DNA of 64,000 nt from Nesterenkonia sp. LB17 (GCF_022565915.1 NZ_JAJOYX010000002.1:504293-568292), one strand, 5' to 3'; counted from the stretch's first letter, positions 17,490 through 25,969 are shown. Numbers and translations: made by a program. Notes: generated by a model from the sequence alone, not told the origin.

Positions 17490-19172
17490 TCAGTCGCGGG
17501 TGAGCCTGCGGTGGGTCACACGGTGCGGACGAGCCGCATCTGCACCGAGGCGCTCGACCTTGTTCTGCTCGTAGGACTCGAAGTTGCCTTCGAACCAGTA
17601 CCAGTCGGCCGGCTTCTCGTCGGTGCCCTCCCAGGCCAGGATGTGGGTGGCCACCCGGTCGAGGAACCAGCGATCGTGCGAGATGACCACGGCGCAGCCG
17701 GGGAAGTCCAGCAGCGCGTTCTCCAGGGAGCCCAGGGTCTCGACGTCCAGGTCGTTGGTGGGCTCATCGAGCAGCAGCAGGTTGCCGCCCTGCTTCAGCG
17801 TCAGCGCGAGGTTCAGCCGGTTGCGCTCACCGCCGGAGAGCACGCCGGCCTTCTTCTGCTGGTCCGGTCCCTTGAACCCGAAGGCTGAGACGTAGGCACG
17901 GGATGACATCTCCACGGCACCGACGTGGATGAAGTCCAACCCGTCGGAGACGACCTCCCAGAGGCTCTTCTCCGAATCGATGCCGGCACGCGACTGATCC
18001 ACGTAGGAGAGCTTCACGGAGTCACCCACGGCGAGCTTGCCGCCGTCGAGCTCTTCCATGCCCACGATGGTCTTGAACAGCGTGGACTTGCCGACGCCGT
18101 TGGGACCGATGACCCCGACGATTCCGTTGCGCGGCAGCGAGAAGGAGAGCCCGTCGATGAGCTGGCGGTCGTCGAAGCCCTTCTGCAGGTTCTCGGCCTC
18201 GATGACCTGGGTGCCCAGGCGCGGGCCCGGCGGGATCTGGATCTCGTCCATGTCGAGCTTCTTGGTGCGCTCGGCCTCGGCGGCCATCTCCTCGTAGCGG
18301 TTCAGACGGGCCTTGGACTTGGTCTGGCGTCCCTTGGCGTTGGAGCGCACCCAGTCCAGCTCCTCGGAGAGTCGCTTGGCCATCTTGACGTCTTTCTTGC
18401 CCTGGACCTTCAGGCGGGCCTGCTTCTTCTCCAGGTAGGTGGAGTAGTTGCCCTCGTAGGGGTAGAGCCGACCACGGTCGACCTCACAGATCCACTGGGC
18501 GACGTGGTCGAGGAAGTACCGATCGTGCGTCACGGCCAGCACGGCGCCCTCGTAGGCGGCCAGGTGCTGCTCGAGCCAGAGCACCGACTCGGCGTCGAGG
18601 TGGTTCGTGGGCTCATCGAGCAGCAGCAGGTCCGGCTTGGAGAGCAGCAGCTTGCACAGCGCCACACGGCGGCGTTCACCACCGGAGAGGATGCTGACGT
18701 CGGCCTCCGGAGGCGGGCAGCGCAGTGCGTCCATGGCCTGCTCGAGCTGGGAGTCGAGATCCCAGGCGTTGGCGGCGTCGATGGCCTCCTGCAGCGTGCC
18801 CATCTCGGCCATCAGCGCGTCGAAGTCAGCGTCGGGGTTGGCCATCTCTTCGGAGATCTGGTTGAAGCGCTGAAGCTTCTCGTAGATCTCGCCGACGCCC
18901 TCCTGGACGTTGCCGAGCACGGTCTTGTCCTCGTTCAGGGCAGGCTCCTGCATCAGGATTCCGACGGAGTAGCCCGGGGAGAGACGTGCCTCGCCGTTGG
19001 AGGGCTCATCGAGCCCCGCCATGATCTTGAGGATGGTGGACTTGCCCGAACCGTTGGGTCCGACCACGCCGATCTTGGCGCCGGGGTAGAAGGACATGGT
19101 GACGTCATCGAGGATGACCTTGTCGCCCACTTTTTTGCGGGCGCTGATCATGGTGTAAATAAACTCTGCCAT
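17490..19172 (-). CDS. ettA: Energy-dependent translational throttle protein EttA (ABC-F ATPase)
   Basis: 560-residue soluble ABC-F protein that binds the ribosomal E site and gates the first elongation step according to ATP/ADP ratio. Two ABC cassettes are intact: Walker A GPNGSGKST (about 38-46) and GPNGVGKST (about 358-366), signatures LSGGERRRVAL and LSGGERNRLNL, and Walker B with LLLLDEPTNHLD and LLLLDEPTNDLD. The N-terminal MAEFIYTMISARKKVGDK and the basic linker are characteristic of EttA rather than of antibiotic-resistance ABC-F proteins. Single gene. Confidence 0.96.
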   Translation of the reverse strand: MAEFIYTMISARKKVGDKVILDDVTMSFYPGAKIGVVGPNGSGKSTILKIMAGLDEPSNGEARLSPGYSVGILMQEPALNEDKTVLGNVQEGVGEIYEKLQRFNQISEEMANPDADFDALMAEMGTLQEAIDAANAWDLDSQLEQAMDALRCPPPEADVSILSGGERRRVALCKLLLSKPDLLLLDEPTNHLDAESVLWLEQHLAAYEGAVLAVTHDRYFLDHVAQWICEVDRGRLYPYEGNYSTYLEKKQARLKVQGKKDVKMAKRLSEELDWVRSNAKGRQTKSKARLNRYEEMAAEAERTKKLDMDEIQIPPGPRLGTQVIEAENLQKGFDDRQLIDGLSFSLPRNGIVGVIGPNGVGKSTLFKTIVGMEELDGGKLAVGDSVKLSYVDQSRAGIDSEKSLWEVVSDGLDFIHVGAVEMSSRAYVSAFGFKGPDQQKKAGVLSGGERNRLNLALTLKQGGNLLLLDEPTNDLDVETLGSLENALLDFPGCAVVISHDRWFLDRVATHILAWEGTDEKPADWYWFEGNFESYEQNKVERLGADAARPHRVTHRRLTRD

Positions 19173-19262
19173 GGTCCCCAGGCTAGTCGGCAGGGCCGAG
19201 AATCTGCTAATGGACCGGCTGCGCTGACCGGCTCGGGGCGACGCGCCGCGGCCTGCCGGGGG

Positions 19263-20072
19263 TCAGTCGATCAGGTCCAGCTGGTGCGGGGTCCGCCCGG
19301 TGGCCGGACGCAGCTCCACGCGCCACCGCCGGGAGGCGAGCTCGGCGACGTCGTCCACGGTTTCAGGCGCCGGGCCCTGGGCGCGCAGCAGCATCCCGGT
19401 GAGCAGTCCGCGGGCGTGCTTGGCGAAGTGGGTGACGACCTTCCGCTGCCCGTCGCGCTCGGTGAAGCTGTTGACCATCAGAGTCTGTTCCGGTGCGGGC
19501 CGATGCGCCTGCCCGTAGGAGCTGGAGCGGCAGTCCACGACCAGCTGATCCCCGATGAGCCGACTCAGCGGCTCGTCCAGGGCGGCCTTCCAGAAGCTGC
19601 CCAGACGTCCGGGAGCCTGCTGCGCCGGGGCGGCACCTGGGCCCTGACCGGTGCCCTGCGCGCTGAGGCTGACCCCCATGGAGAGCCGGTAGGCCGGGAT
19701 CCTGTCGGTCAACGAGGTCACGCCGAAGAGCCCGGAGAAGACCAGCACCTGCCGGGAGGCCCGGTCCAGCTGCTCGGGGCTCAACGATGCCGGGTCGAGG
19801 GCTTCGAAGAGCACCCCGGTGTAGATCTCGTGCGCCGGCGCCGTGGGGGCGCTGACTAGCCGAGCGTTGGCGCGCACCTGGGGCATCACGGTCTTGCCCA
19901 CGTTGAGCATCTGCTGAGCCTGCTCGTGGCCGCTGACCTGGATCAGGGCATCCATCACGGTGGCGCGTACGAGGTCGAGCTCGGGCAGGGTCAGGCTGCG
20001 CAGGTCCACCGGGGGCGCACCGGGATCGGTCGGGGGTGTCTTGCCCTCTGAGGGCGGCAGGAAGATCAGCAC
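19263..20072 (-). CDS. yaaA: Peroxide stress protein YaaA family (DUF328)
   Basis: 269 residues with the N-terminal family signature MLIFLPPSEGKTPP and the later FSGLFGVTSLTDRIPAYRLSMG and SFWKAALDEPL segments. YaaA lowers free intracellular iron after peroxide stress in Escherichia coli and has a DNA-binding fold; that role is transferred by family. GTG start. An insertion of Gln/Gly/Ala residues around 145-160 is not typical. The gene ends 90 bases before ettA starts on the same strand. Confidence 0.9.
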   Translation of the reverse strand: MLIFLPPSEGKTPPTDPGAPPVDLRSLTLPELDLVRATVMDALIQVSGHEQAQQMLNVGKTVMPQVRANARLVSAPTAPAHEIYTGVLFEALDPASLSPEQLDRASRQVLVFSGLFGVTSLTDRIPAYRLSMGVSLSAQGTGQGPGAAPAQQAPGRLGSFWKAALDEPLSRLIGDQLVVDCRSSSYGQAHRPAPEQTLMVNSFTERDGQRKVVTHFAKHARGLLTGMLLRAQGPAPETVDDVAELASRRWRVELRPATGRTPHQLDLID

Positions 20073-20173
20073 CGGGCAAGGCTAGCAAGCGGCTGGGGCG
20101 GCGATCACCTCGATCAGCCGCTCCGCCGATGCGCCCGGAGCCGGTGTCACGATCCCGTAGCATGGTGAGCCGG

Positions 20174-20580
20174 GACGGGTCGGCCAGACCATCGCGGCTC
20201 GAGACTGAGGCCCGCCGGAGACGGTGGATAACTGCCTCGGGCCGAGGAAAGTCCGGGCTCCACAGGGCAGGATGGTGGGTAACGCCCACTCGGGGAGACC
20301 CGCAGGCCAGTGCCACAGAAAACAGACCGCCGGCGGCGCTCGTCGTCGCCGGTAAGGGTGAAACGGTGGTGTAAGAGACCACCAGCGCTCCAGGTGACTG
20401 GGGCGGCTAGGCAAACCCCATCCGGTGCAAGGTCGAACAGGATGTGCTCGAGGGCTGCCCGCCCGAGCATCCGGGTTGATCGCTTGAGGTCCGTGGTAAC
20501 ACGAGGCCCAGATGGATGATGGTCAGGCTCGGTGAGCAATCACCGCGGCCTACAGAACCCGGCTTATCGACCGGCCCGTC
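20174..20580 (+). ncRNA. rnpB: RNase P RNA, bacterial class A
   Basis: Catalytic RNA of RNase P, which trims tRNA 5' leaders. The universal 5' core GAGGAAAGTCCGGGCTCC is at 20244-20261 and the 3' core ACAGAACCCGGCTTATCG at 20552-20569. The ends are set by helix P1: GACGGGTCGG at 20174-20183 pairs with CCGGCCCGTC at 20571-20580 (one G-T pair). About 407 nt, the usual size for actinobacteria. Open frames across it are not genes. Confidence 0.96.
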
Positions 20581-20730
20581 CCCCCACCCGCTCCCCCGTG
20601 CCCCTAGGCGCCGGGTGAGTGGGTTTCGGCTAGACTCAGCCACGGACACATCGCGGTGTTCGCCACGAACCGAGCTCACGATGGGTCCACGTAGACAATG
20701 ACGTCTAGACGAGTGAGGACACGTCCAACA

Positions 20731-22260
20731 ATGACCACTGAAGCAGACGAACACCTGCACAGCTGGATCGACCGAGAGTCCCAGGCTGAGGCCATGATCC
20801 CGCTGCTGGGACAGCTCTACCGAGAGAACAACGTGGTCACCGGGATCTACGGTCGCCGACTGGTCAACCGGTCCGCCATCGAGATCCTCAAGGCGCACCG
20901 CTTCGCACGCCAGGTCGACGAGACCGAGCTGCCAGTCTCACAGACGCTTCCCCTGGTGAGGGCGCTTACCACGCTGGATCTCGGCGCCGCCAGCATCGAC
21001 ATCGCCCGGCTGAACTCTCGCTATCGGGCCTCCGCGCATGCCGCCGCCGGGGACATGGACTCCTTCCTGCGTGAGGAGCTCGCGGAAGTTCTCGGCCGCG
21101 GCGGTGAGGGACTCTCTGAGCCGCGCGACGTCGTGCTCTACGGCTTCGGCCGGATCGGTCGGCTGCTGGCCCGGATCATCGTCGGCAACGCCTCGTCGGC
21201 CTCCGGGCTGCGGCTGCGCGCGATCGTGGTGCGTCAGGGCGCCGAGGACGATCTCGCCAAGCGCGCCTCGCTGCTGCGCCGAGACTCGGTCCACGGGCCC
21301 TTCGAGGGCTCCATCCGGGTCGACGTGGAGAACCAGGCGATCATCGCCAACGGCACCTTCATCAAGGTCATCTACGCCTCGGACCCCGCCGCAGTGGACT
21401 ACACCGCCCATGGCATCTCTGACGCGGTGGTCGTGGACAACACCGGCCGCTGGCGCGATGAGGAAGGCCTCAGCCAGCACCTGCAGGCCAAGGGCGTCTC
21501 CCGGGTGCTGCTGACTGCTCCGGGCAAGGGAGACCTGAAGAACATCGTCTTCGGCGTCAACCACGAGCAGATCACCGCGCAGGACAAGATCGTCTCTGCG
21601 GCGTCCTGCACCACCAACGCCATCACCCCGGTGGCCAAGCTCATGGACGAGGCCTACGGGATCGACCATGGGCACGTGGAGACGGTGCACTCCTACACCA
21701 ATGACCAGAACCTGATCGATAACTTCCACCCCGGTGAGCGTCGCGGTCGTTCGGCGGCGCTGAACATGGTGATCAGCGAGACCGGTGCCGCGAAGGCGGT
21801 TGCCAAGGCGCTGCCCCAGCTGGCCGGGAAGCTGTCCGGGAACGCCATCCGCGTCCCGACCCCGGATGTCTCGATGGCGATCCTGAATCTGGAGCTGGAT
21901 CGGGAGACCACCAAGGAGGAGCTCAACAAGTTCCTGCGCCGTGAATCCCTCGAGGGCCCGCTGCACAAGCAGGTGGACTACATCGATTCCGCCGAGGTGG
22001 TCTCCACCGATTTCGTGGGCACCCGGGCTGCGGGGATCGTGGACGGTTTGGCGACCATCGTCAACGGCCGCCAGGCGATCCTCTACGTCTGGTACGACAA
22101 CGAGTTCGGCTACTCCGCCCAGGTGGTCCGGGTGCTGGAGCACATGACCGGCAGCGCCCCGGTGAAGTACCCGAAGGTGCAGCCGCGCAACGCCGCCAGC
22201 AACGGCGCCGCCGAAAGCCCCGCCGGATCTGAGACGAAGACCGCGCTGCCCGCCAGCTGA
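20731..22260 (+). CDS. gapB: Glyceraldehyde-3-phosphate dehydrogenase, long (GapB-like) form
   Basis: 509 residues, far longer than glycolytic GAPDH (about 335) because of an N-terminal helical domain of about 130 residues. Then follow the NAD(P)-binding site VVLYGFGRIGRLLARI, the catalytic motif SAASCTTNAITPV with the active Cys, and the C-terminal WYDNEFGYS. This architecture matches corynebacterial GapB, which is NADP-dependent and works in gluconeogenesis; the direction here is inferred. ATG 20731 is preferred over 20698 because the extra residues look like leader. A Ser/Ala-rich tail of about 30 residues follows the fold. Confidence 0.92.
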   Translation: MTTEADEHLHSWIDRESQAEAMIPLLGQLYRENNVVTGIYGRRLVNRSAIEILKAHRFARQVDETELPVSQTLPLVRALTTLDLGAASIDIARLNSRYRASAHAAAGDMDSFLREELAEVLGRGGEGLSEPRDVVLYGFGRIGRLLARIIVGNASSASGLRLRAIVVRQGAEDDLAKRASLLRRDSVHGPFEGSIRVDVENQAIIANGTFIKVIYASDPAAVDYTAHGISDAVVVDNTGRWRDEEGLSQHLQAKGVSRVLLTAPGKGDLKNIVFGVNHEQITAQDKIVSAASCTTNAITPVAKLMDEAYGIDHGHVETVHSYTNDQNLIDNFHPGERRGRSAALNMVISETGAAKAVAKALPQLAGKLSGNAIRVPTPDVSMAILNLELDRETTKEELNKFLRRESLEGPLHKQVDYIDSAEVVSTDFVGTRAAGIVDGLATIVNGRQAILYVWYDNEFGYSAQVVRVLEHMTGSAPVKYPKVQPRNAASNGAAESPAGSETKTALPAS

Positions 22261-22304
22261 GCGCCCGGTTCAGCCCACCGGCTGAGACCACGCTCCACTC
22301 GTGA

Positions 22305-22358
22305 CAGCACGACGACGGCGGCCCTCCCCTGCTGGGGTGGGCCGCCGTCGTCGTGCTG
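22305..22358 (+). terminator. Very long hairpin downstream of gapB
   Basis: Perfect 20-base arms (22305-22324 and 22339-22358) with an inner CCCC/GGGG extension around a TGCT loop, about 45 bases after the gapB stop. Its predicted stability is very high; no T-run follows. The only plausible job is gapB termination, possibly also protecting the mRNA 3' end. Confidence 0.8.
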
Positions 22359-22695
22359 GTCCCAGGTGTGCCCCGGGGTCACATGGAGATATGAGGCAAC
22401 GAGATGGTCCAGGAATTCAGTTCCTGGCGCGCGGGGGCCCATCCCGCGGTCCCTGCCGGCTGAACGCCCGTTGAGAGCCGATGCACCGGATGCTGCGTCC
22501 CTGCGGTGGAGCACCCACGGCGCGCTTCTGCAGGTTCGAGGTCGACCCGATGGTGTTGTCCGGCATTCTTCAGTGCTGCTGTCGCAGCCGGGACGTCGTG
22601 CCTGCCGTGCCGACTTCCCGTTCCCATTAAGGTGGTTCGGAGCAGCTGCGGAGGTTGCGCTGAGTATCCGTTCCTCCAGTCCCAGGGGTGGAGTC
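22359..22695. other. Non-coding stretch between the gapB terminator and the ECF sigma gene
   Basis: About 340 bases with lower GC and no credible complete gene. On the minus strand a frame starting at ATG 22724, overlapping the sigma-factor 3' end, is open across the region; only its first ~30 codons resemble anything, namely the linker of RskA-like anti-sigma factors (PPLGLEERILSATSAA). No zinc-binding HxxxCxxC or membrane segment follows. It may be a decayed anti-sigma gene or chance. Confidence 0.35.
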
Positions 22696-23229
22696 TCATC
22701 CCGCCGCGAAGACATTGCGCTCATCGTGCGTATGACCCCCCAGTGCCGTCCGCAGTGATTTCAGCCCGTAGTACATCCGAGTCCGCAAGGTCGCGACCGG
22801 AACCCCTGTCCTCTCCGAAAGCTCCTGGTACCCCACGCCGTCGAGTTGAACAGCGGCGATCACCTGTCGGTGCTCGGAGGTGAGCGTGGCCAACGACTCG
22901 TAGAGGACCAGCCGCTCCACTGCGAGCGGGTCCTCCGTCACCGGATCGCTCGCCCCCTCGATCTTCTCCGGATCCGCCGGGGGACGGGCACGAGCCCGCA
23001 GAGAATCCGTGACGAGGTCGCGCACGATGGCGAACAGCCCTGTCCGGATCGAACCACGCGATCTGCTGAACCATTCTCTGCTTCGCCAGGCACGGATGAA
23101 GGCCTCCTGAACACAGTCCTCCGCCTCGGCTCGGTCACCTAACGCGTTGACCGCGTACGCGAAGAGAGCCCCACCGTGCTCGGCAAAGGCCTCACGAACG
23201 TCGAATACCGGGTCACCTTCCTGGTGCAT
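22696..23229 (-). CDS. ECF-type RNA polymerase sigma factor
   Basis: 177 residues with both sigma-70 domains: region 2 (about 10-80, including GDRAEAEDCVQEAFIRAWRS and RTGLFAIVRDLVTDSLRAR) and region 4 (about 112-165, LTSEHRQVIAAVQLDGVGYQELSERTGVPVATLRTRMYYGLKSLR). The subgroup resembles SigK/SigL-like ECF factors, which are normally paired with a downstream RskA/RslA membrane anti-sigma factor; no intact one follows here. ATG 23229 has an AGGAAGGTG-like site. Its transcription may start at the unusual promoter about 430 bases upstream. Confidence 0.9.
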   Translation of the reverse strand: MHQEGDPVFDVREAFAEHGGALFAYAVNALGDRAEAEDCVQEAFIRAWRSREWFSRSRGSIRTGLFAIVRDLVTDSLRARARPPADPEKIEGASDPVTEDPLAVERLVLYESLATLTSEHRQVIAAVQLDGVGYQELSERTGVPVATLRTRMYYGLKSLRTALGGHTHDERNVFAAG

Positions 23230-23654
23230 AGGAAGCCCCGATCACGCGTTCAGCACACCGGGAATCGGCTCTGGGAGCCGAACACCCCACGGCGTCACAC
23301 CCTGGATGGGCACGCAAGGGATGAACGCACCCTGTCCTCGGTCTCCGGACCACCGGAACAGCGTGAAACCTGGAACCGGCCCACAACGGGGGCAAACGGC
23401 CCCCAGAGGCGGGTGCGAGAGCCGCTCCTGCCCCCAAGACTCCCACCGGCGCCCCCGCCGATCGTCTCAGGCCGGTCAGCAGCTCCTGGGCGGGTGACCT
23501 GTGCGTTCTGGTCGCGACGGTGAGCAGATTCCCGCACAAGCTTTTCTTCGTGTTCGGGCAGACAAGCATCGGAACGGACCTTCCCGTTGCCAGGGCCGGA
23601 CTCCGTGCAAGGAGGCTGACTGACAACGATCATCTGGTAAACCCTTGAAGTAGT

Positions 23655-23675
23655 TTAATTAGACTATCTAATTAA
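23655..23675. promoter_or_regulatory. AT-rich palindrome overlapping a leftward -10 element
   Basis: Perfect inverted repeat TTAATTAGA-CTA-TCTAATTAA. It covers the TAGTCT hexamer (minus strand, 23666-23661) that would be the -10 of the promoter whose -35 is at 23683-23688. A regulator bound here would be expected to repress. The regulator is unknown. Confidence 0.55.
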
Positions 23676-23688
23676 CATTTAGTGTCAA
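23661..23688 (-). promoter_or_regulatory. Sigma-70-like promoter reading toward the ECF sigma gene
   Basis: On the minus strand TTGACA (23688-23683), a perfect -35, is followed after 16 bases by TAGTCT (23666-23661) as a TAnnnT -10. The start point would be near 23654, some 20 bases before the ATG at 23633 and about 425 bases before the sigma factor start. Confidence 0.55.
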
Positions 23689-23693
23689 CTAGA

Positions 23694-23709
23694 TGTGATC
23701 TAGATCACA
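23694..23709. promoter_or_regulatory. CRP/GlxR-type binding site
   Basis: TGTGATCTAGATCACA is a perfect 16-base palindrome matching the CRP-family consensus TGTGA-N6-TCACA and the GlxR form with a central TA. Its centre is about 47 bases upstream of the inferred start point of the leftward promoter, a position compatible with activation. Confidence 0.65.
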
Positions 23710-23950
23710 ACAAAGGTGCCTGAGATGGAGCGTCCTCGCGAGATGCTGGCTTGGTGGTTCTGCCGGAGCTCAGCGCGATGGTCACCTGGATTCCTGTCGC
23801 CGTGCTGTTGGCCGACTCAGCGCCGGCCACCGCAGCCGGGGATCCGGTCAAGTCGGGAAAGCTGATCGGTCGCGCAGTGCGCACCACCACGGTCTGCACG
23901 GTTGACCCCGACGTGCCGAACAGACCGGCCCCTGCGCCGGGCCGGCAGAT

Positions 23951-24403
23951 TCAACGCGCGGGGCGGATCCGACTGCGACTCGGGTCCCAGGGGATCCCGG
24001 CGGCGCAGGCGTCCATCGCCTCGTTGCTCAGCGCATCGGCGTCACCGTTGTCCTTGCGCGGGATCCAGGTGTAGCGCACCTGCATCGGCGGCAGGATGGT
24101 GGAGGCCTCTGCGGCGAGCCGCTTCATGTCCTCGTGCTTGATCTTCCAGCGCCCGCTCATCTGCTCCACCACGAGCTTGGAGTCCAGCTTGACCTCGACG
24201 AAGGCCTGCGGGTCCAGGTCACGGGCCAGTCGCAGACCCTCGATGAGTCCGGTGTACTCGGCGACGTTGTTGCTCGCCTTCCCCAGCGGGGTGGCCTTGG
24301 TGGCGAGGATCTGACCCGCCTCATCACGGACCAGGGCGCCGGAGCCGGCGATTCCAGGATTGCCGCGGCTTCCGCCGTCGGCCTCGACGAACAGAGTGGT
24401 CAT
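23951..24403 (-). CDS. RNase HI-like protein (reverse-transcriptase-type RNase H fold)
   Basis: 150 residues of the actinobacterial RNase HI group: VEADGGSRGNPGIAGSGAL carries the first catalytic Asp, NNVAEYTGLIEGLRLA the Glu, LDSKLVVEQMSGRWKIK the second Asp, and WIPRKDNGDADALSNEAM the last Asp. It removes RNA from RNA-DNA hybrids. In mycobacteria the same domain (Rv2228c) is fused to a CobC-like phosphatase; here the protein stops after the RNase H fold. It follows the Nif3-like gene on the same strand, without the zinc-ribbon gene often found between them. Confidence 0.92.
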   Translation of the reverse strand: MTTLFVEADGGSRGNPGIAGSGALVRDEAGQILATKATPLGKASNNVAEYTGLIEGLRLARDLDPQAFVEVKLDSKLVVEQMSGRWKIKHEDMKRLAAEASTILPPMQVRYTWIPRKDNGDADALSNEAMDACAAGIPWDPSRSRIRPAR

Positions 24404-24464
24404 GGCTCACGCACCTTCAAGTCAGTACAGGTCTTGGTCACGGTGTCTCGAGCCCACGGGCGCC

Positions 24465-25352
24465 TCAGCGGCCCGGGGTGAGCACGAAGTCCCAAGGATC
24501 GGTGTTGATGCCGCTCACGGCAACCTCCACATCGTAGCCGCGATCGGTCAGCGCTCGGTGGAGCGCCTGCGCGGCGGTGGGCAGCCAGAGCCATTCCGAG
24601 GCGAAGTGTGAGACATCGATCAGATAGGGGCGTCCCTCGGCGGCTGATTCGCGGGCCTCCGAGGCCGGGTGGTGGCGCAGATCGGCGGTGAGGAAGACAT
24701 CAGCGCCGGCGTCCGCGGCAGCCTGGAGCAGCGAGTCCCCGGCCCCGCCGCACAGCGCCACCCGCTGGATCAGGTCTTCCCGGTCACCCGCCACCCGCAC
24801 GCCTCCCGCCACGGCGGGCAGCACCGAGAACACCCGGGCGGCGAACTCCCCGAGCGTCAGCGGCTCGGCCAGCATCCCGATGCGCCCCAGTCCCTCCGAG
24901 GCCAGGCCCTCCGCCGCGATGGCCAGCGGTGCGGTGTCCTGAAGACCCAGCGCGCCGGCGAGGACATCGTTGACCCCGCCGATCGCGGAATCCCCATTGG
25001 TGTGAGCAGTCAGCAGGGCGCAGCCGGATTCGATCAGCCGGTGGACCATCTCTCCCTTGAACTGTCCGGCCTCCACGGAGGTGACTCCGCGAAGCAGCAG
25101 CGGGTGGTGGGTGATCAGCAGATCGGTCCCGGAGCTCGCGGCCTCTTCGATGACCGGCCGCACCGGGTCCACGGCGAAGTGGATCCGCCGCACGAGCGCG
25201 TCGCGACGGCCGGTGACCAGCCCGACGGCGTCCCAGGACTCTGCCAGTGAGCGAGGCCAGAGCTCTTCGGCGGTCTCCAGCACCTCATCGAGGGTGGGGA
25301 CCTGGGAATCGGTGGTGGTCTCATCTGGACGCGGAGCGGGGCTGGGAGACAT
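24465..25352 (-). CDS. Nif3-like dinuclear metal centre protein (GTP cyclohydrolase I type 2 / YbgI family)
   Basis: 295 residues; conserved metal-ligand segments are the DPVRPVIEEA region, LLITHHPLLLRGV with the His pair, TAHTNGDSAIGGVND, and near the C-terminus DVSHFASEW with His and Glu. Family members form toroidal hexamers with two metals per subunit; the cellular role is not established despite the cyclohydrolase label. Upstream of the RNase HI-like gene in the same orientation, 61 bases apart, and divergent from msrA. Confidence 0.9.
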   Translation of the reverse strand: MSPSPAPRPDETTTDSQVPTLDEVLETAEELWPRSLAESWDAVGLVTGRRDALVRRIHFAVDPVRPVIEEAASSGTDLLITHHPLLLRGVTSVEAGQFKGEMVHRLIESGCALLTAHTNGDSAIGGVNDVLAGALGLQDTAPLAIAAEGLASEGLGRIGMLAEPLTLGEFAARVFSVLPAVAGGVRVAGDREDLIQRVALCGGAGDSLLQAAADAGADVFLTADLRHHPASEARESAAEGRPYLIDVSHFASEWLWLPTAAQALHRALTDRGYDVEVAVSGINTDPWDFVLTPGR

Positions 25353-25414
25353 GTCTCATTTCTACAGGCCATGATTCAGGAATAGAGCCCGGGACACGGA
25401 CGGTTGTGCTGGTC

Positions 25415-25969
25415 ATGGACAATTCCCTCAAGACCGTGGTGCTCGCCGCCGGCTGCTTCTGGTGCCTGGACTCCCTCGCGCGCAGACTGCGCGGGGTTCA
25501 TCACGTGCGCAGCGTCTACACCGGAGGATCCGGTCCGGCCATCTACGAAGCCGTGGCCTCCGGCGGCACCGGACACGCAGAAGCCGTGGAGATCGGCTAT
25601 GACCCGAGCGTGCTCCCGGACCAGGTGCTCTACGCCGTGTTCTTCTCCAGCCACGACCCGACCACGCTGAACCGGCAGGGCTACGACGTCGGGGACCAGT
25701 ACCGCTCCGCGATGTTCTACACCGATGAGGCCCAGCACGATGAGTTCGCCGCCGCGATCGCGCAGGCGCAGAACTCCTTCGACCGGCCGGTCGTCACCAC
25801 GCTGGAGCCCCTGGGCCGAGTGTTCGAGGCCGAGGAGGTCCACCAGGACTTCCACTCCCGACGTCCTGATGTCGGATACTGTCGGGTCATCATCGATCCC
25901 AAGGTCACAAAGCTCCGCAGAGACTATGCTTCATGGTTGAAACCCGAGGAAGAAAGGTCCACTCACTAA
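25415..25969 (+). CDS. msrA: Peptide-methionine (S)-S-oxide reductase MsrA
   Basis: 184 residues with the catalytic GCFWC motif at about residues 13-17 (Cys14 nucleophile), the YTGG turn, the HAEAVEIGYDP segment and EEVHQDFHSRRPD. Repairs the S-form of methionine sulfoxide in proteins. ATG 25415 is chosen as the frame upstream has no homology; GTG 25406 is possible. The stop overlaps the cysK start by one base (TAATG), so it leads a sulfur operon. Compared with E. coli MsrA the C-terminal Cys pair is not obvious; one Cys lies near residue 166 (GYCRV). Confidence 0.94.
   Translation: MDNSLKTVVLAAGCFWCLDSLARRLRGVHHVRSVYTGGSGPAIYEAVASGGTGHAEAVEIGYDPSVLPDQVLYAVFFSSHDPTTLNRQGYDVGDQYRSAMFYTDEAQHDEFAAAIAQAQNSFDRPVVTTLEPLGRVFEAEEVHQDFHSRRPDVGYCRVIIDPKVTKLRRDYASWLKPEEERSTH

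Larger units (their letters stand above)
23230..23950. other. 720-base island between the ECF sigma gene and the RNase HI-like gene
   Basis: Contains an AT-rich pocket (about 23640-23720) in otherwise high-GC DNA, with a CRP/GlxR-type palindrome, a consensus-like leftward promoter and a second palindrome. Left of it, a 112-codon minus-strand frame (23633 to 23295, MIVVSQPPC...) begins with an ATG eight bases after AAGGG, but its third-position GC (about 60 %) is below that of real genes here, and no family is recognised. Right of it, 82 sense codons (23950-23708) and a stop follow the RNase HI stop in the same frame. No gene is called. Confidence 0.5.

Noticed and set aside
23705-23899. 64-codon GTG-started minus-strand ORF right of the CRP-type site
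   Set aside because: Reported as a finding (frame continuing from RNase HI) but not called as a gene: no RBS, no family, and it reads toward the promoter island.
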